Shown piece after piece: positions 23,639-31,551 of a stretch of 47,273 nucleotides of DNA. The stretch comes from Streptomyces gardneri (GTDB lineage Bacteria > Actinomycetota > Actinomycetes > Streptomycetales > Streptomycetaceae). Made by a program: the position numbers and the translations under genes. Numbering within the stretch: position 1 is the stretch's first letter; every line of letters begins with the position of its first letter. The notes beneath the pieces are model-generated. The model was not told the DNA's origin and did no database searches. It saw only the letters and a list, made by a program, of their open reading frames with translations. The stretch spans positions 1 through 47,273 of the forward strand of contig NZ_BJMN01000062.1 of the NCBI RefSeq assembly GCF_006539185.1, read 5' to 3'.

Positions 23639-24421
23639 TCACTTGCGGCCGACGCCCGCGTACATCGCGACATCGGCGGAGGGTGTCTCCGGCCGCCAGG
23701 CGGAGCAGGACACCACGCCGGGCGGCAGCAGTTCCAGGCCGTCGAAGTAGCGCGCGACGGCGGTCGGGGTCCGCTGGGTGAGCTTCGGGGTGCCGTGCTC
23801 GTTCCAGAACGCCACCGCCGCGTCGACATCCGGCATGTCGGGGTGGGTGACCGTGTGGGAGAGGACGAGGTAGCTGCCGGGGGCGAGCGCGTCCATCAGC
23901 CGGCGGACGATCGCGTACGACTCCTCGTCGTCCTCGATGAAGATGACGACCCCGAGCAGCATCAGCGCGACCGGCTGCGAGAGGTCCAGCGTCTTCGAGG
24001 CGGCGGCCAGGATCGCGTCGGCGTCCCGCAGGTCGGCGTCCAGGTAGTCGGTGCGGCCCTCGGGCGTCCCGACCAGCAGGGCGCGGGCGTGCGCAAGGAC
24101 GAGCGGGTCGTTGTCCACGTACACGACCCGCGCGTCGGGGGCGACGCGCTGGGCGACCTCGTGGGTGTTGTCGGCGCTCGGCAGCCCCGTCCCGATGTCC
24201 AGGAACTGCCGGATGCCCTCCTGTTCGGCCAGGTGGCGGACCGCCCGCCCGAGGAACAGCCGGTCCGCCTTCGCGTACTCCCCGATCCCGGGATGCAGGT
24301 CCCGGATCCGGTCGCCGGCCTCCCGGTCGACGGGGTAGTTGTCCTTCCCGCCGGTCCAGTAGTTCCAGATCCGGGCGGTGTGGGGCCGCGAGGTGTCGAT
24401 GCGCGATGCTATGTCGGTCAC
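23639..24421 (-). CDS. SAM-dependent methyltransferase, DUF574-type
   Basis: A 260-residue protein of the actinobacterial family often found in many copies in Streptomyces. The opening IDTSRPHTARIWNYWTGGKDNYPVDRE is the family hallmark, followed by the SAM-binding motif FLDIGTGLPSADNTHE and YVDNDPLVLAHARALL. Natural substrates are largely unknown. GTG at 24421 was chosen because the conserved N-terminus (TDIASRID) starts there and GCGGGA precedes it. The gene appears to stand alone at the edge of the CHAT-protease locus. Confidence 0.9.
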   Translation of the reverse strand: MTDIASRIDTSRPHTARIWNYWTGGKDNYPVDREAGDRIRDLHPGIGEYAKADRLFLGRAVRHLAEQEGIRQFLDIGTGLPSADNTHEVAQRVAPDARVVYVDNDPLVLAHARALLVGTPEGRTDYLDADLRDADAILAAASKTLDLSQPVALMLLGVVIFIEDDEESYAIVRRLMDALAPGSYLVLSHTVTHPDMPDVDAAVAFWNEHGTPKLTQRTPTAVARYFDGLELLPPGVVSCSAWRPETPSADVAMYAGVGRK

Positions 24422-24620
24422 TCCCGCAACGTAGCGCAGCGCTCCCTCAACTCCCGTAGAGGGACGACACATTGCACCCGGCGTTCACATTGTTCACGCC
24501 CTGGGACCCGTCCGGATACGCCCGCTCCGTTCGGGTCCGTCGCGCTGGATCGGTGCTGTCTGGCTTGGAACGAAGGCTGCAGCGGCCTCCGAGGCCAGGA
24601 CTCGGGGCGGCCCTGCTTCG

Positions 24621-27600
24621 TCACGGGCCGATGTGCACGTATGCCGCCCAGACTTCCACGGCTTCCGGGCGTTCGCGGCGCCGTTCCTGCACGGCGGCGT
24701 GCAGGGCGTACGCGGCGTCGCGGGCCGTCGGCACGGAGGCTGTGGTGGCGGCGGGCTTCAGGAGCTTCTCGTAGAAGCTCGTGGTGACCCGGTGCGCACG
24801 CAGGTCGCTCAGCTGCCACTGGGCGGCGACCACATGGCGGAAGCCGGCAAGCTGCAGGGCCCCGGCGAGGCTGACGGGCTCGTCGGAGTGGGCCCGCGGG
24901 GCCAGGTGGGTCTGGCAGGCGGACAGGAAGGCGAGTTCGGCCTGGTCGAGGCGGAGCCTGGCGATGTCGCGAATGTGCAGGGAGTCGCTGGTGGCGTGGT
25001 CCCACAGGTAGAGGCGCCCGTCCGGTTCCTCGGGGTTCTGTTCGCCGTGGCCCGCGAAGTGGAACCAGCCGCCGGCCCTGAGTCGGCGCAGCACGGTCGC
25101 GCGGAGCGCGTCTGCGTCGCGCAGCGGCTCTGCCGCGGGAAACAGGCGCGCGACGGCGTCGATCTCCCGGGCGACGTGAGGCAGCTCGTCGAGGTCCGTC
25201 CCGGGCGGGGTCCCGCCCACTCCGACGAGCAACAGCGGCGGCGCCGCGCGGGACGTGACCCTGCCGGCGGCGCGGGCGGCCTGGAGGGCGCGCAGCGTCG
25301 GGGTGAGGCTGGACACGTAGCGGTCGCCGAGGCTGTCGCCCGCCGTGCCGTCCGCGCCGGAGGCGTCGTCGCGCCGGGTCGCCGCGTGGACCGGAAGGTG
25401 GTTGAACACGCCTGTGGGACACCACCAGATACGGGGCGGGTGCCCGTCCTCGTCCCGTACAGGAGCGGCGGGCAGGGCCTCCAGGACAGGCTCGGCGACC
25501 GTCGTCCACAGCCAGTCCAGGAGGTCGGTCAGATAGGGACGGAGTTCGGCGTGCTGGTCCACGTGCTCCGCGTCCTCGTCTCCCGCCTCGGGCGGGTGCA
25601 CGAGCCGGGACAACGCCTGGGCACGGAGCACTGCCTTGTCGTGCCGGAACCGGGGCAGCGGGACGACTGTGAGCGTGCCGTCGTGGAGGACCAGCGCGTC
25701 CGAGCGGAGGAGGCTGGAACTGAGGACGACGACCGGACCTTCCTGGGCGGCGTCGAGCAGCTCGCGACAGGCCGTGGGCTTGAGGAAGCCTGCGAGGCCG
25801 GGCAGCTGCCGCACCCGTTCGACGAGCTGGTCCCAGTCATGCTGGCGCCGCCTACGGTACGTACCCGCCTGCTCCGGTTCGCCGCTCCGGGCCGTCGTCC
25901 GGTCGTCGCGGGCCAGGTCGAGCTCGGCCGCGAGCCCCGGGTCCTGGCGGCGCACGGCCTCCAGGTCGATGCTCATGTCCAGGGCATGCGCGAGGAGTTG
26001 GCCCCGGCCGTGTTCAAGGATCTCGAGGGCCCGGTCGGGAGCACCAGCGGTGAGGGCGATGGCCGCCGCGTCGGACACCGTGTGCGAGGTGTCGCTCAGG
26101 GCGTGCAGCCGGTCGTCGAACGTGAGGCCGCCCCAGGCCAGTCGCGGCAGGACGGCGATGGCGGCGGTGCACGCGTCGAGGGCCCCGGCCCAGTCGTCCT
26201 GTCCGACGAGGAGCTCGGCGGCCTTGACGGCCGCTTCCCATCGGGTCGCGGGAGGCCCCGACAGATGCCGGGCCACCCGCAGGCACAGATCGACGGCCTC
26301 GCGCACTTCCGCGGGCGACGGCTCCTCGGTGTTGACGAGGGCCGTGGCGAGGAGCAGCGCGGGCAGAGCCCAGGACGGGCTGTCCGCGTCCAGTGCCTTC
26401 AGGGCCCTTCGGTGGACGGCAAGCGCCTCCCGCCGGGACTGTCGATCACCCGTGAGGAGCCCGACGGAGTGCAGAGCCTCGCTGTACTGGGCCTCGGTGG
26501 CCGGACGGACGACGTGCTCGGGCGGCAGCGCCTCCAGGGCCCGTCGCAGGGTCTCCACCGCCCGCTCCATGTCGTGGCGGGCGCGCTCGGCGTCACCCTG
26601 CTCGGCATGGTGAACGCCGCGGCTTACGAGGCAGGAGCCCAGGACGGACAGCAGCAGGGGCTGGTCGATCGCTCCGTCGGGCGTGCCTTCGAGAGCGTCC
26701 TCGACCGCCTCCGATGCCTCGTCGAGCAGGGCGGGCTCCCGGTCGAGCAGCCACCAGGAATGCAGGGCCGCGGCCAGGTCGCGGCGGGCGGCTCTGCCGA
26801 CGATGTCGCCGGCCGAGGTGATGGTGGCCGCGCGCCGCAGGTGCCGCACGCCGGACCGGAGCTGGGCGCGGTCCTGCAGGAGGTCGGCGGCCTGCCGCAG
26901 GATCAGCCCGAGGTTGTGGCGCAGGACGGGCTCGTCCTGCGGAGCGACGTCCCGGCTGTCGAGGGCCTCGTTCAGGAGCCGCTCCGCCGCCCCGTGGTCC
27001 TCGGGGCGACCGGGCAGGGAGAGGACCAAAGCATGGTTGGACAGACGTACCGCCCACGCGGGCGCGCTGCCCGGGAAGGGCGCCAGCGTGACGCCCTGGC
27101 GTGTGTGCTCCAGGGCCCGCTCGTAGTCCCGCCGGTGGCCGTCGCGTTCGTACCGCAGCCGCAGCATCTCGCCGAGGGTGGCGTGCAGGACCGGGGCTTG
27201 CTGCGGGGCGAGCCGCGGCGGACAGAGGCGCAGGGCCTCCTCCGCGTGGGCGATGGCGGCTGACAGGTGCTCCGGGTCTCCCGTCGCCTGGTAGACGTCC
27301 CGGTGGAGCACCGAGAGCCGGCTGTGCACGGGCCATACCCGCTCGTCGCCGGTCAGCATCGGCAATGTCCGCCCGTAGAGCGCGGCAGTCTCCCGCAGGT
27401 AGGCGAGTCCGGGCTCGGCCGGGAACTGGTGGCGGACGTCGGCCAGCAACCGCACATGCAGCGCGTGATCCGGCGCACCGGGCGGGACGACGGCCAGGGA
27501 ATCGGCGGCGAGGCGGTGGGCCAGGGCGGCGTCGGCGGGCGTAAGGGCCTCCTGCTGGGCGTGATGGACGAGGAGCATGGCCAGGTGCCACTGGAGGTCG

Positions 27601-28520
27601 GTGCGCCGCCACACCTGCTCGGGCGCGGCGAGGCGCAGGGCGGCCTCGAAGTCGCGGCGGGCGCCCAGGGCGTCTTCGGGCCGCCCGTGGATCCGGTAGC
27701 GGGTGAAGAGCACGCGGCCCCGAAAGTCGAAGAGCCTGCCCGGATCCCCCGGCTGTTCCCCGAACGCGGCGATGCCGCAGGAGGTCAGAGCGAGCGCTTC
27801 CCGGCAGAGTTGGTCGTCGTGGGTGCTCTCGTACCGCTGCATCAGGAAGCGGCTGCGGCGGACGATGAGGAGTACCCAGGTCGCGAGCCCCGGGCCCGCG
27901 ACCGGGGACAACGGCCGGCCGAGGGCCTGGCGGGCCTGTTCGACCCAGGACGCGGCGGCCGTCTCGTCGCCCCGTAACGAGGCGAGCTGGGCCGCGGCGA
28001 CGAGGATCGCCGCGTGCAGGTCCGGCAGCCACGGCTGCCCGTACGATCCAGCCAGCGCCGGTGCCGTCGACCGGTGGCAGTCCTCGGCGAGCCGGGCGTC
28101 GGACGCGTCCCCGGTGGCGCCGTGACGCAGGACGTGGAGCAGCATCAGCCTGTAGCGGCGGCCGATCCAGTTCTCGGCGTCGGCGGGCGGCGTTCGGGTC
28201 GCGGACGCCACCATGGTCTCGATGGAACGGTCGAGGGTGTCGAGGTGGCCGGTCGCGATCCACTGGTAGCTCTCGCAGGCCCCCAGTTGCTCTTCGAGCT
28301 GGGCCCGTTGCGGATGCTCCGGGGTGGTGTTCAGCAAGGCGTTCCGATAGAAGGAGACCGCGTCCTGGAGCGCGGCCACGTCGCTCGGATCGTCGTACCA
28401 GGCCTCAAGGAAGTGGTACGCGGTCCGGCCCATGTCGGCGGCGACGAGCTTGGACTCCGGGACGAACAGCAGCCGTCCCAGGAACCGTTCGAAGGAGTTC
28501 ATTCCGCTCGGGCGGCTCAT
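24621..28520 (-). CDS. TPR-CHAT caspase-like protease of a CATRA-type conflict system
   Basis: A 1299-residue protein. Residues about 50-960 are a long helical solenoid of tetratricopeptide-like units (for example AIAHAEEALRLCPPRLAPQ, MERAVETLRRALEALPPE). The C-terminus, about 1030-1299, is a CHAT domain, a caspase-fold cysteine protease. Its dyad is complete: His1158 in FHFAGHGEQN and Cys1202 in LAFLSACQTHLAP, 44 residues apart, with the typical CPTGVFNHLPVHA segment before and HVVAAQWQLSD after. In TPR-CHAT proteins the solenoid senses a partner or signal and releases the protease. ATG at 28520 has GGGAGGGG upstream. It is divergent, by 68 bp, from the small CATRA-associated gene, which argues for one module. 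The target of cleavage is unknown. Confidence 0.93.
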   Translation of the reverse strand: MSRPSGMNSFERFLGRLLFVPESKLVAADMGRTAYHFLEAWYDDPSDVAALQDAVSFYRNALLNTTPEHPQRAQLEEQLGACESYQWIATGHLDTLDRSIETMVASATRTPPADAENWIGRRYRLMLLHVLRHGATGDASDARLAEDCHRSTAPALAGSYGQPWLPDLHAAILVAAAQLASLRGDETAAASWVEQARQALGRPLSPVAGPGLATWVLLIVRRSRFLMQRYESTHDDQLCREALALTSCGIAAFGEQPGDPGRLFDFRGRVLFTRYRIHGRPEDALGARRDFEAALRLAAPEQVWRRTDLQWHLAMLLVHHAQQEALTPADAALAHRLAADSLAVVPPGAPDHALHVRLLADVRHQFPAEPGLAYLRETAALYGRTLPMLTGDERVWPVHSRLSVLHRDVYQATGDPEHLSAAIAHAEEALRLCPPRLAPQQAPVLHATLGEMLRLRYERDGHRRDYERALEHTRQGVTLAPFPGSAPAWAVRLSNHALVLSLPGRPEDHGAAERLLNEALDSRDVAPQDEPVLRHNLGLILRQAADLLQDRAQLRSGVRHLRRAATITSAGDIVGRAARRDLAAALHSWWLLDREPALLDEASEAVEDALEGTPDGAIDQPLLLSVLGSCLVSRGVHHAEQGDAERARHDMERAVETLRRALEALPPEHVVRPATEAQYSEALHSVGLLTGDRQSRREALAVHRRALKALDADSPSWALPALLLATALVNTEEPSPAEVREAVDLCLRVARHLSGPPATRWEAAVKAAELLVGQDDWAGALDACTAAIAVLPRLAWGGLTFDDRLHALSDTSHTVSDAAAIALTAGAPDRALEILEHGRGQLLAHALDMSIDLEAVRRQDPGLAAELDLARDDRTTARSGEPEQAGTYRRRRQHDWDQLVERVRQLPGLAGFLKPTACRELLDAAQEGPVVVLSSSLLRSDALVLHDGTLTVVPLPRFRHDKAVLRAQALSRLVHPPEAGDEDAEHVDQHAELRPYLTDLLDWLWTTVAEPVLEALPAAPVRDEDGHPPRIWWCPTGVFNHLPVHAATRRDDASGADGTAGDSLGDRYVSSLTPTLRALQAARAAGRVTSRAAPPLLLVGVGGTPPGTDLDELPHVAREIDAVARLFPAAEPLRDADALRATVLRRLRAGGWFHFAGHGEQNPEEPDGRLYLWDHATSDSLHIRDIARLRLDQAELAFLSACQTHLAPRAHSDEPVSLAGALQLAGFRHVVAAQWQLSDLRAHRVTTSFYEKLLKPAATTASVPTARDAAYALHAAVQERRRERPEAVEVWAAYVHIGP

Positions 28521-28588
28521 CCGCGCCCCTCCCACCTCGTCCGATGCCCTAATCTGTGTGCAGCGACGGAGCGTAGCAAGGGGGCGAT

Positions 28589-28945
28589 GTGCGGGCCGAG
28601 TTGAGCCGTCTTCGTGAGGATGCCGAGGACATCCTGGAGGCTGCCGTACGCAGCCGGCTCTCCCCGGAGGGCTGGGAGCAGGTGGAGGAGTCCCTGACCG
28701 CCATGTCCGACTCCTTGGACCGGGGCGACCACGACGGATTCCGGCAGGCGCTCTTCCGTCTGGAAGACCTCGTGCCGGTGGCACGCGCGCCCAGGAAGCT
28801 GACCGGCGCGACGGGGCCCTCGGAGCAGATCCTGGAGCGGAAGGCACTGCTCCAGGACCGGCTCAGCGGGAACGATCGCGAGCGCGCGGGCAATGCGGGA
28901 CCGACCGACGGAGCGGAGCGGGATGGGCAGCGGGACGGGCAGTGA
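28589..28945 (+). CDS. Small CATRA-system-associated helical protein
   Basis: A 118-residue, highly charged, mostly helical protein. Residues 1-60 hold two predicted helices (LREDAEDILEAAVRS and WEQVEESLTAMSDSLDRGD, then FRQALFRLEDLVPV). The tail from about 95 is Gly/Asp/Arg-rich and probably disordered. It resembles the small component that accompanies CATRA core proteins in predicted conflict systems, seen from pattern rather than a search. GTG at 28589 follows AAGGGGG (28578-28584); the overlapping ATG at 28587 leads to an immediate stop in its frame. Its 3' end overlaps the next gene by 23 nt, so the two are translationally linked. Probably an adaptor or regulator. Confidence 0.78.
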   Translation: MRAELSRLREDAEDILEAAVRSRLSPEGWEQVEESLTAMSDSLDRGDHDGFRQALFRLEDLVPVARAPRKLTGATGPSEQILERKALLQDRLSGNDRERAGNAGPTDGAERDGQRDGQ

Positions 28946-30497
28946 ACCGCGTCATGCGCGTGAGGCTCTCCAGCTGCACTACTTCTTCGCCTCTCAGCGG
29001 TTCGGTGACGAGGGCGGACGCCTGCTGCGGCTTCTCTGGGAGACCTGCGCACAGGCCGGCATGAGCACGGCCCTCCAGCCCGGCGGCGAGCTCACTCTTC
29101 CCGACGGCGACGTCCTGACCGGCGGCTTCGACTTCCGCTCTCTACGGCAGCGGTCCGACGCCGACGGAAGGCGACAGGCCATGCTCTACCGGATGAACGA
29201 CGTGGTCGGTCTCACCGTCATGCTGGCAGCGGACGAGGGGCCGGGCCGCAGTGCCGCGGAGAGCGCCCAGGTGCTGCGCGCGCTCGAACGTACCTGGGAC
29301 GAGGCCCGCGTGCGGGCTGTGGCAGCACAGGCCGCTCCCAGCGCCGGCGCCACCCCCGACACCGACGCGTCGCTCATCGGATCGATCCGCATCCACCGCT
29401 CGCTCCGTGTTCCCGACGGTTCCCCGGTCACGGACCTCGCCACCGTGGGCGAGGGCCTCCGGCGCGAACTGGCCCCACAAGCACGGTTGTCCCGCCCAAT
29501 CGAGACCGACGACGACCTGATGTTGTGGGAGATCACCCGATCGGACGGCGGTGTCTCCGCCCCCCGCGATCTCCTCGTCACCACTCTGGCGACCGACGAG
29601 CAGGAAGGCCTGCTCGACGACTGGAGCTGGCACGCCGCGCACGGCGACCTGGTACCCCTGACGCGGTATCTCATCGGCGCCACACAGGTCCGAGAGAACC
29701 ACCGCGTACGCCTGGGCAGCTCTGCCGACCTGGACGAACATCTCTACCGGCTGCGGCGCGACAGCGAGGGACTGACCAGGAACTGGCAGGACCTGATGGC
29801 AAGTTCGCAGGTCGGGGCAACCGTCGGCAGACGCGCCCTCGTCCGCTGGGAGCGCCTTGCCGAGCAGGCTCGGCAGGCCCTTGCCGAGGAACGGCTCGCG
29901 GGCGCGACGACGAGCAACCTGCGCGCCATGACCCGGTCTCTGGAGGTCGCATCCGCCGCTTTGCGCGTCCTGGGCGCGGGCGCCGACGGCCGGCCGAGGG
30001 TACTGGACAGGGACGAGGAGATCCGCGCGCGGCTGGCTGCGATGCTCGATGACGACGTGACCTACCTCGGCATCGCCCGCGAGCAGGCGGCCGAGGCGGC
30101 ACGGGTCGCCACGGAGTCCGCAGCGCAGCGGCTGCAGGGTCACCAGCAGTACCTGTCGCTGATCCAGACCACGGTGATCGGCGCCCTCCTGCTCACACTG
30201 ACGGCTGTACAGGCCCTGGCGTACAAACCTCCCGTGCCGGTCCGCCTCCATGCTCCCCTGATCGCCTTCCTCGGCGCGCTGGGGCTCGTCCTTCCGCTGC
30301 TCGTCGTACGCCGCTGGCGAGGCGGGACCGGCGGCCGGATCGGCGGCGTCCTGGAGATCGCGTCGCTGTCCGTGGCAGGCGCCGCCGCGGGCTGGCTGGC
30401 AGGCAGGGCGCTCGGCCACACCGCACCGAGCGTCCTGGTCGGCGCGGCCCTCCTAGCCCTCCTGGGGGTCCTGCTGACCCGCCGGTCCTCGCCCTGA
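28923..30497 (+). CDS. CATRA core protein with four C-terminal membrane segments
   Basis: A 524-residue protein. The N-terminal 200 residues form a soluble mixed alpha/beta region (LQLHYFFASQRFGDEGG, MLYRMNDVVGLTVMLA, IGSIRIHRSLRV). A helical, partly coiled-coil stretch lies at about 255-410 (DLDEHLYRLRRDSEGLTRNW, EQAAEAARVATESAAQRL). Four hydrophobic segments end the protein, near 412-434, 442-465, 475-497 and 504-520. This is the layout I know for the CASPASE/TPR-repeat-associated core of CATRA conflict systems. The membrane part may be the executor or anchor acted on by the CHAT protease (inference). ATG at 28923 lies inside the end of the small gene, after GGAGCGG. Confidence 0.82.
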   Translation: MGSGTGSEPRHAREALQLHYFFASQRFGDEGGRLLRLLWETCAQAGMSTALQPGGELTLPDGDVLTGGFDFRSLRQRSDADGRRQAMLYRMNDVVGLTVMLAADEGPGRSAAESAQVLRALERTWDEARVRAVAAQAAPSAGATPDTDASLIGSIRIHRSLRVPDGSPVTDLATVGEGLRRELAPQARLSRPIETDDDLMLWEITRSDGGVSAPRDLLVTTLATDEQEGLLDDWSWHAAHGDLVPLTRYLIGATQVRENHRVRLGSSADLDEHLYRLRRDSEGLTRNWQDLMASSQVGATVGRRALVRWERLAEQARQALAEERLAGATTSNLRAMTRSLEVASAALRVLGAGADGRPRVLDRDEEIRARLAAMLDDDVTYLGIAREQAAEAARVATESAAQRLQGHQQYLSLIQTTVIGALLLTLTAVQALAYKPPVPVRLHAPLIAFLGALGLVLPLLVVRRWRGGTGGRIGGVLEIASLSVAGAAAGWLAGRALGHTAPSVLVGAALLALLGVLLTRRSSP

Positions 30498-30554
30498 CGA
30501 CACCCACTGCCCTCCCACCGACGACTCCCCCGACCGACCGAGAGCGGGCACTTC

Positions 30555-31181
30555 ATGACCACACCTCCGCCGCCACCGCCCGTCCCGAACGGGGTGGCCT
30601 GGTGGCACAAGGCGCTCGGGCTGTTGGTTTCCGCCGTCATCTCCGGCGTGGTGGGGGCGTGGGCGGCAGGCTGGTTCAACGACGGCCGTGCTCCTTCCGG
30701 TAGCGCCGCCGGACAGCCGGTCGCGGAACAGCCGGCAGCCGGGACGACCGGGAAGGGCCGGTCAACCGCGGGCACCGGCACGATCCCCCTGTCGACGGAC
30801 CCCGACACGCACTGCAGCCGGGCACGTGCCGTGGGCTCCGTGGAGTGGGCTCCCTGCGCGCGCATCACCGACGACGCGGTGCAGTTCGGGGTCCTGGCCC
30901 GCAACGTCGGGGCCCGTCAGGACCTTCGAATGCGCCTCGGCTACGTACGCGCCGGGGTCGCAGTCCCGTGCGAAGTCTCGGGCGCCGAGGTGTCAGTGTC
31001 GGTGGACGCCGGGAAGGCTGTATGGCTGACGGTGCCGGGGTGCTCCGTGGCGCGGGTCCACGGCGCGGTGCAGGCCAAGGTTCAAGTGGCAGCCTCCGGG
31101 GACTTGTTCTCCGACGTGATGTACTCGCCGACCCTGCACGTACAGCCGGACGGCTCGGTGCGGACGCCTGCGCCGAAGTGA
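30555..31181 (+). CDS. Membrane-anchored protein with extracytoplasmic domain, fourth gene of the CATRA-like block
   Basis: A 208-residue protein, not assigned to a family. Order: Pro-rich cytoplasmic start (TTPPPPPPVPNG), one membrane helix at about 19-41 (LGLLVSAVISGVVGAWAAGW), a Gly/Ala/Pro linker to about 80, and a beta-rich C-terminal domain with four cysteines (DTHCSRA, WAPCARI, AVPCEVSG, VPGCSVARV) that could form two disulfides outside the cell. It follows the core gene by 57 nt in the same direction, so co-transcription is likely. Whether it is an outward-facing sensor of the system or an unrelated neighbour is open. The frame stays protein-like after its TGA. Confidence 0.75.
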   Translation: MTTPPPPPPVPNGVAWWHKALGLLVSAVISGVVGAWAAGWFNDGRAPSGSAAGQPVAEQPAAGTTGKGRSTAGTGTIPLSTDPDTHCSRARAVGSVEWAPCARITDDAVQFGVLARNVGARQDLRMRLGYVRAGVAVPCEVSGAEVSVSVDAGKAVWLTVPGCSVARVHGAVQAKVQVAASGDLFSDVMYSPTLHVQPDGSVRTPAPK

Positions 31182-31334
31182 CCGCCGGGCAGCGTCGCGG
31201 ACCCGCCGACGGCACCCGCATACGTGGTCAAGGCCCAGTTCGTTCGGTTCGTCGGTGGCGACCCTGACCGCCTCGCCAACAACGCTCCCAAGCAGATCGA
31301 GTTCAAGGTCACGATGTGGAAGAAGGTGGGCTAG
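31182..31334 (+). pseudogene. In-frame protein-like tail after the TGA stop
   Basis: Directly after the TGA (31179-31181) the same frame continues for 50 codons to TAG at 31334. The end is unusually protein-like (AYVVKAQFVRFVGGDPDR then LANNAPKQIEFKVTMWKKVG). There is no start codon with a ribosome-binding site. It could be the remains of a once longer reading frame, a fragment of another gene, or a read-through extension, since the stop is the leaky TGA followed by C. I cannot decide between these. Confidence 0.35.
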
Positions 31335-31380
31335 CCGCCTGCTCTCACGCAGCAGGAAGTTCGTTCGGCCAGTGATGAAG

Positions 31381-31427
31381 ACACACAGCGGCCCCCGGCA
31401 GAGAAAGTGCCGGGGGCCGCTGTGTGT
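31381..31427. terminator. Terminator with perfect 20-bp stem
   Basis: ACACACAGCGGCCCCCGGCA (31381-31400) pairs fully with 31408-31427 around loop GAGAAAG. It ends the CATRA-like operon from the left and the C39 peptidase gene from the right. Nothing gene-like was seen between 31428 and 31551. Confidence 0.92.
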
Positions 31428-31551
31428 ACCAGCCTAGAGACTGGAGACTTCTTTGCCGCAGAATCCCAGCGCGGTGAGCTGGCGCTCATCGTCCTGACGC
31501 GCCAGGAGCGTTGCCGTCAGGTGCTCGAGACGGCCGTGGGGCCGTACATCG

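Noticed and set aside
24422..24620. Insertion-element ends bordering the CHAT locus
   Set aside because: No terminal inverted repeats, target duplication or transposase remains were seen on either side of the locus.
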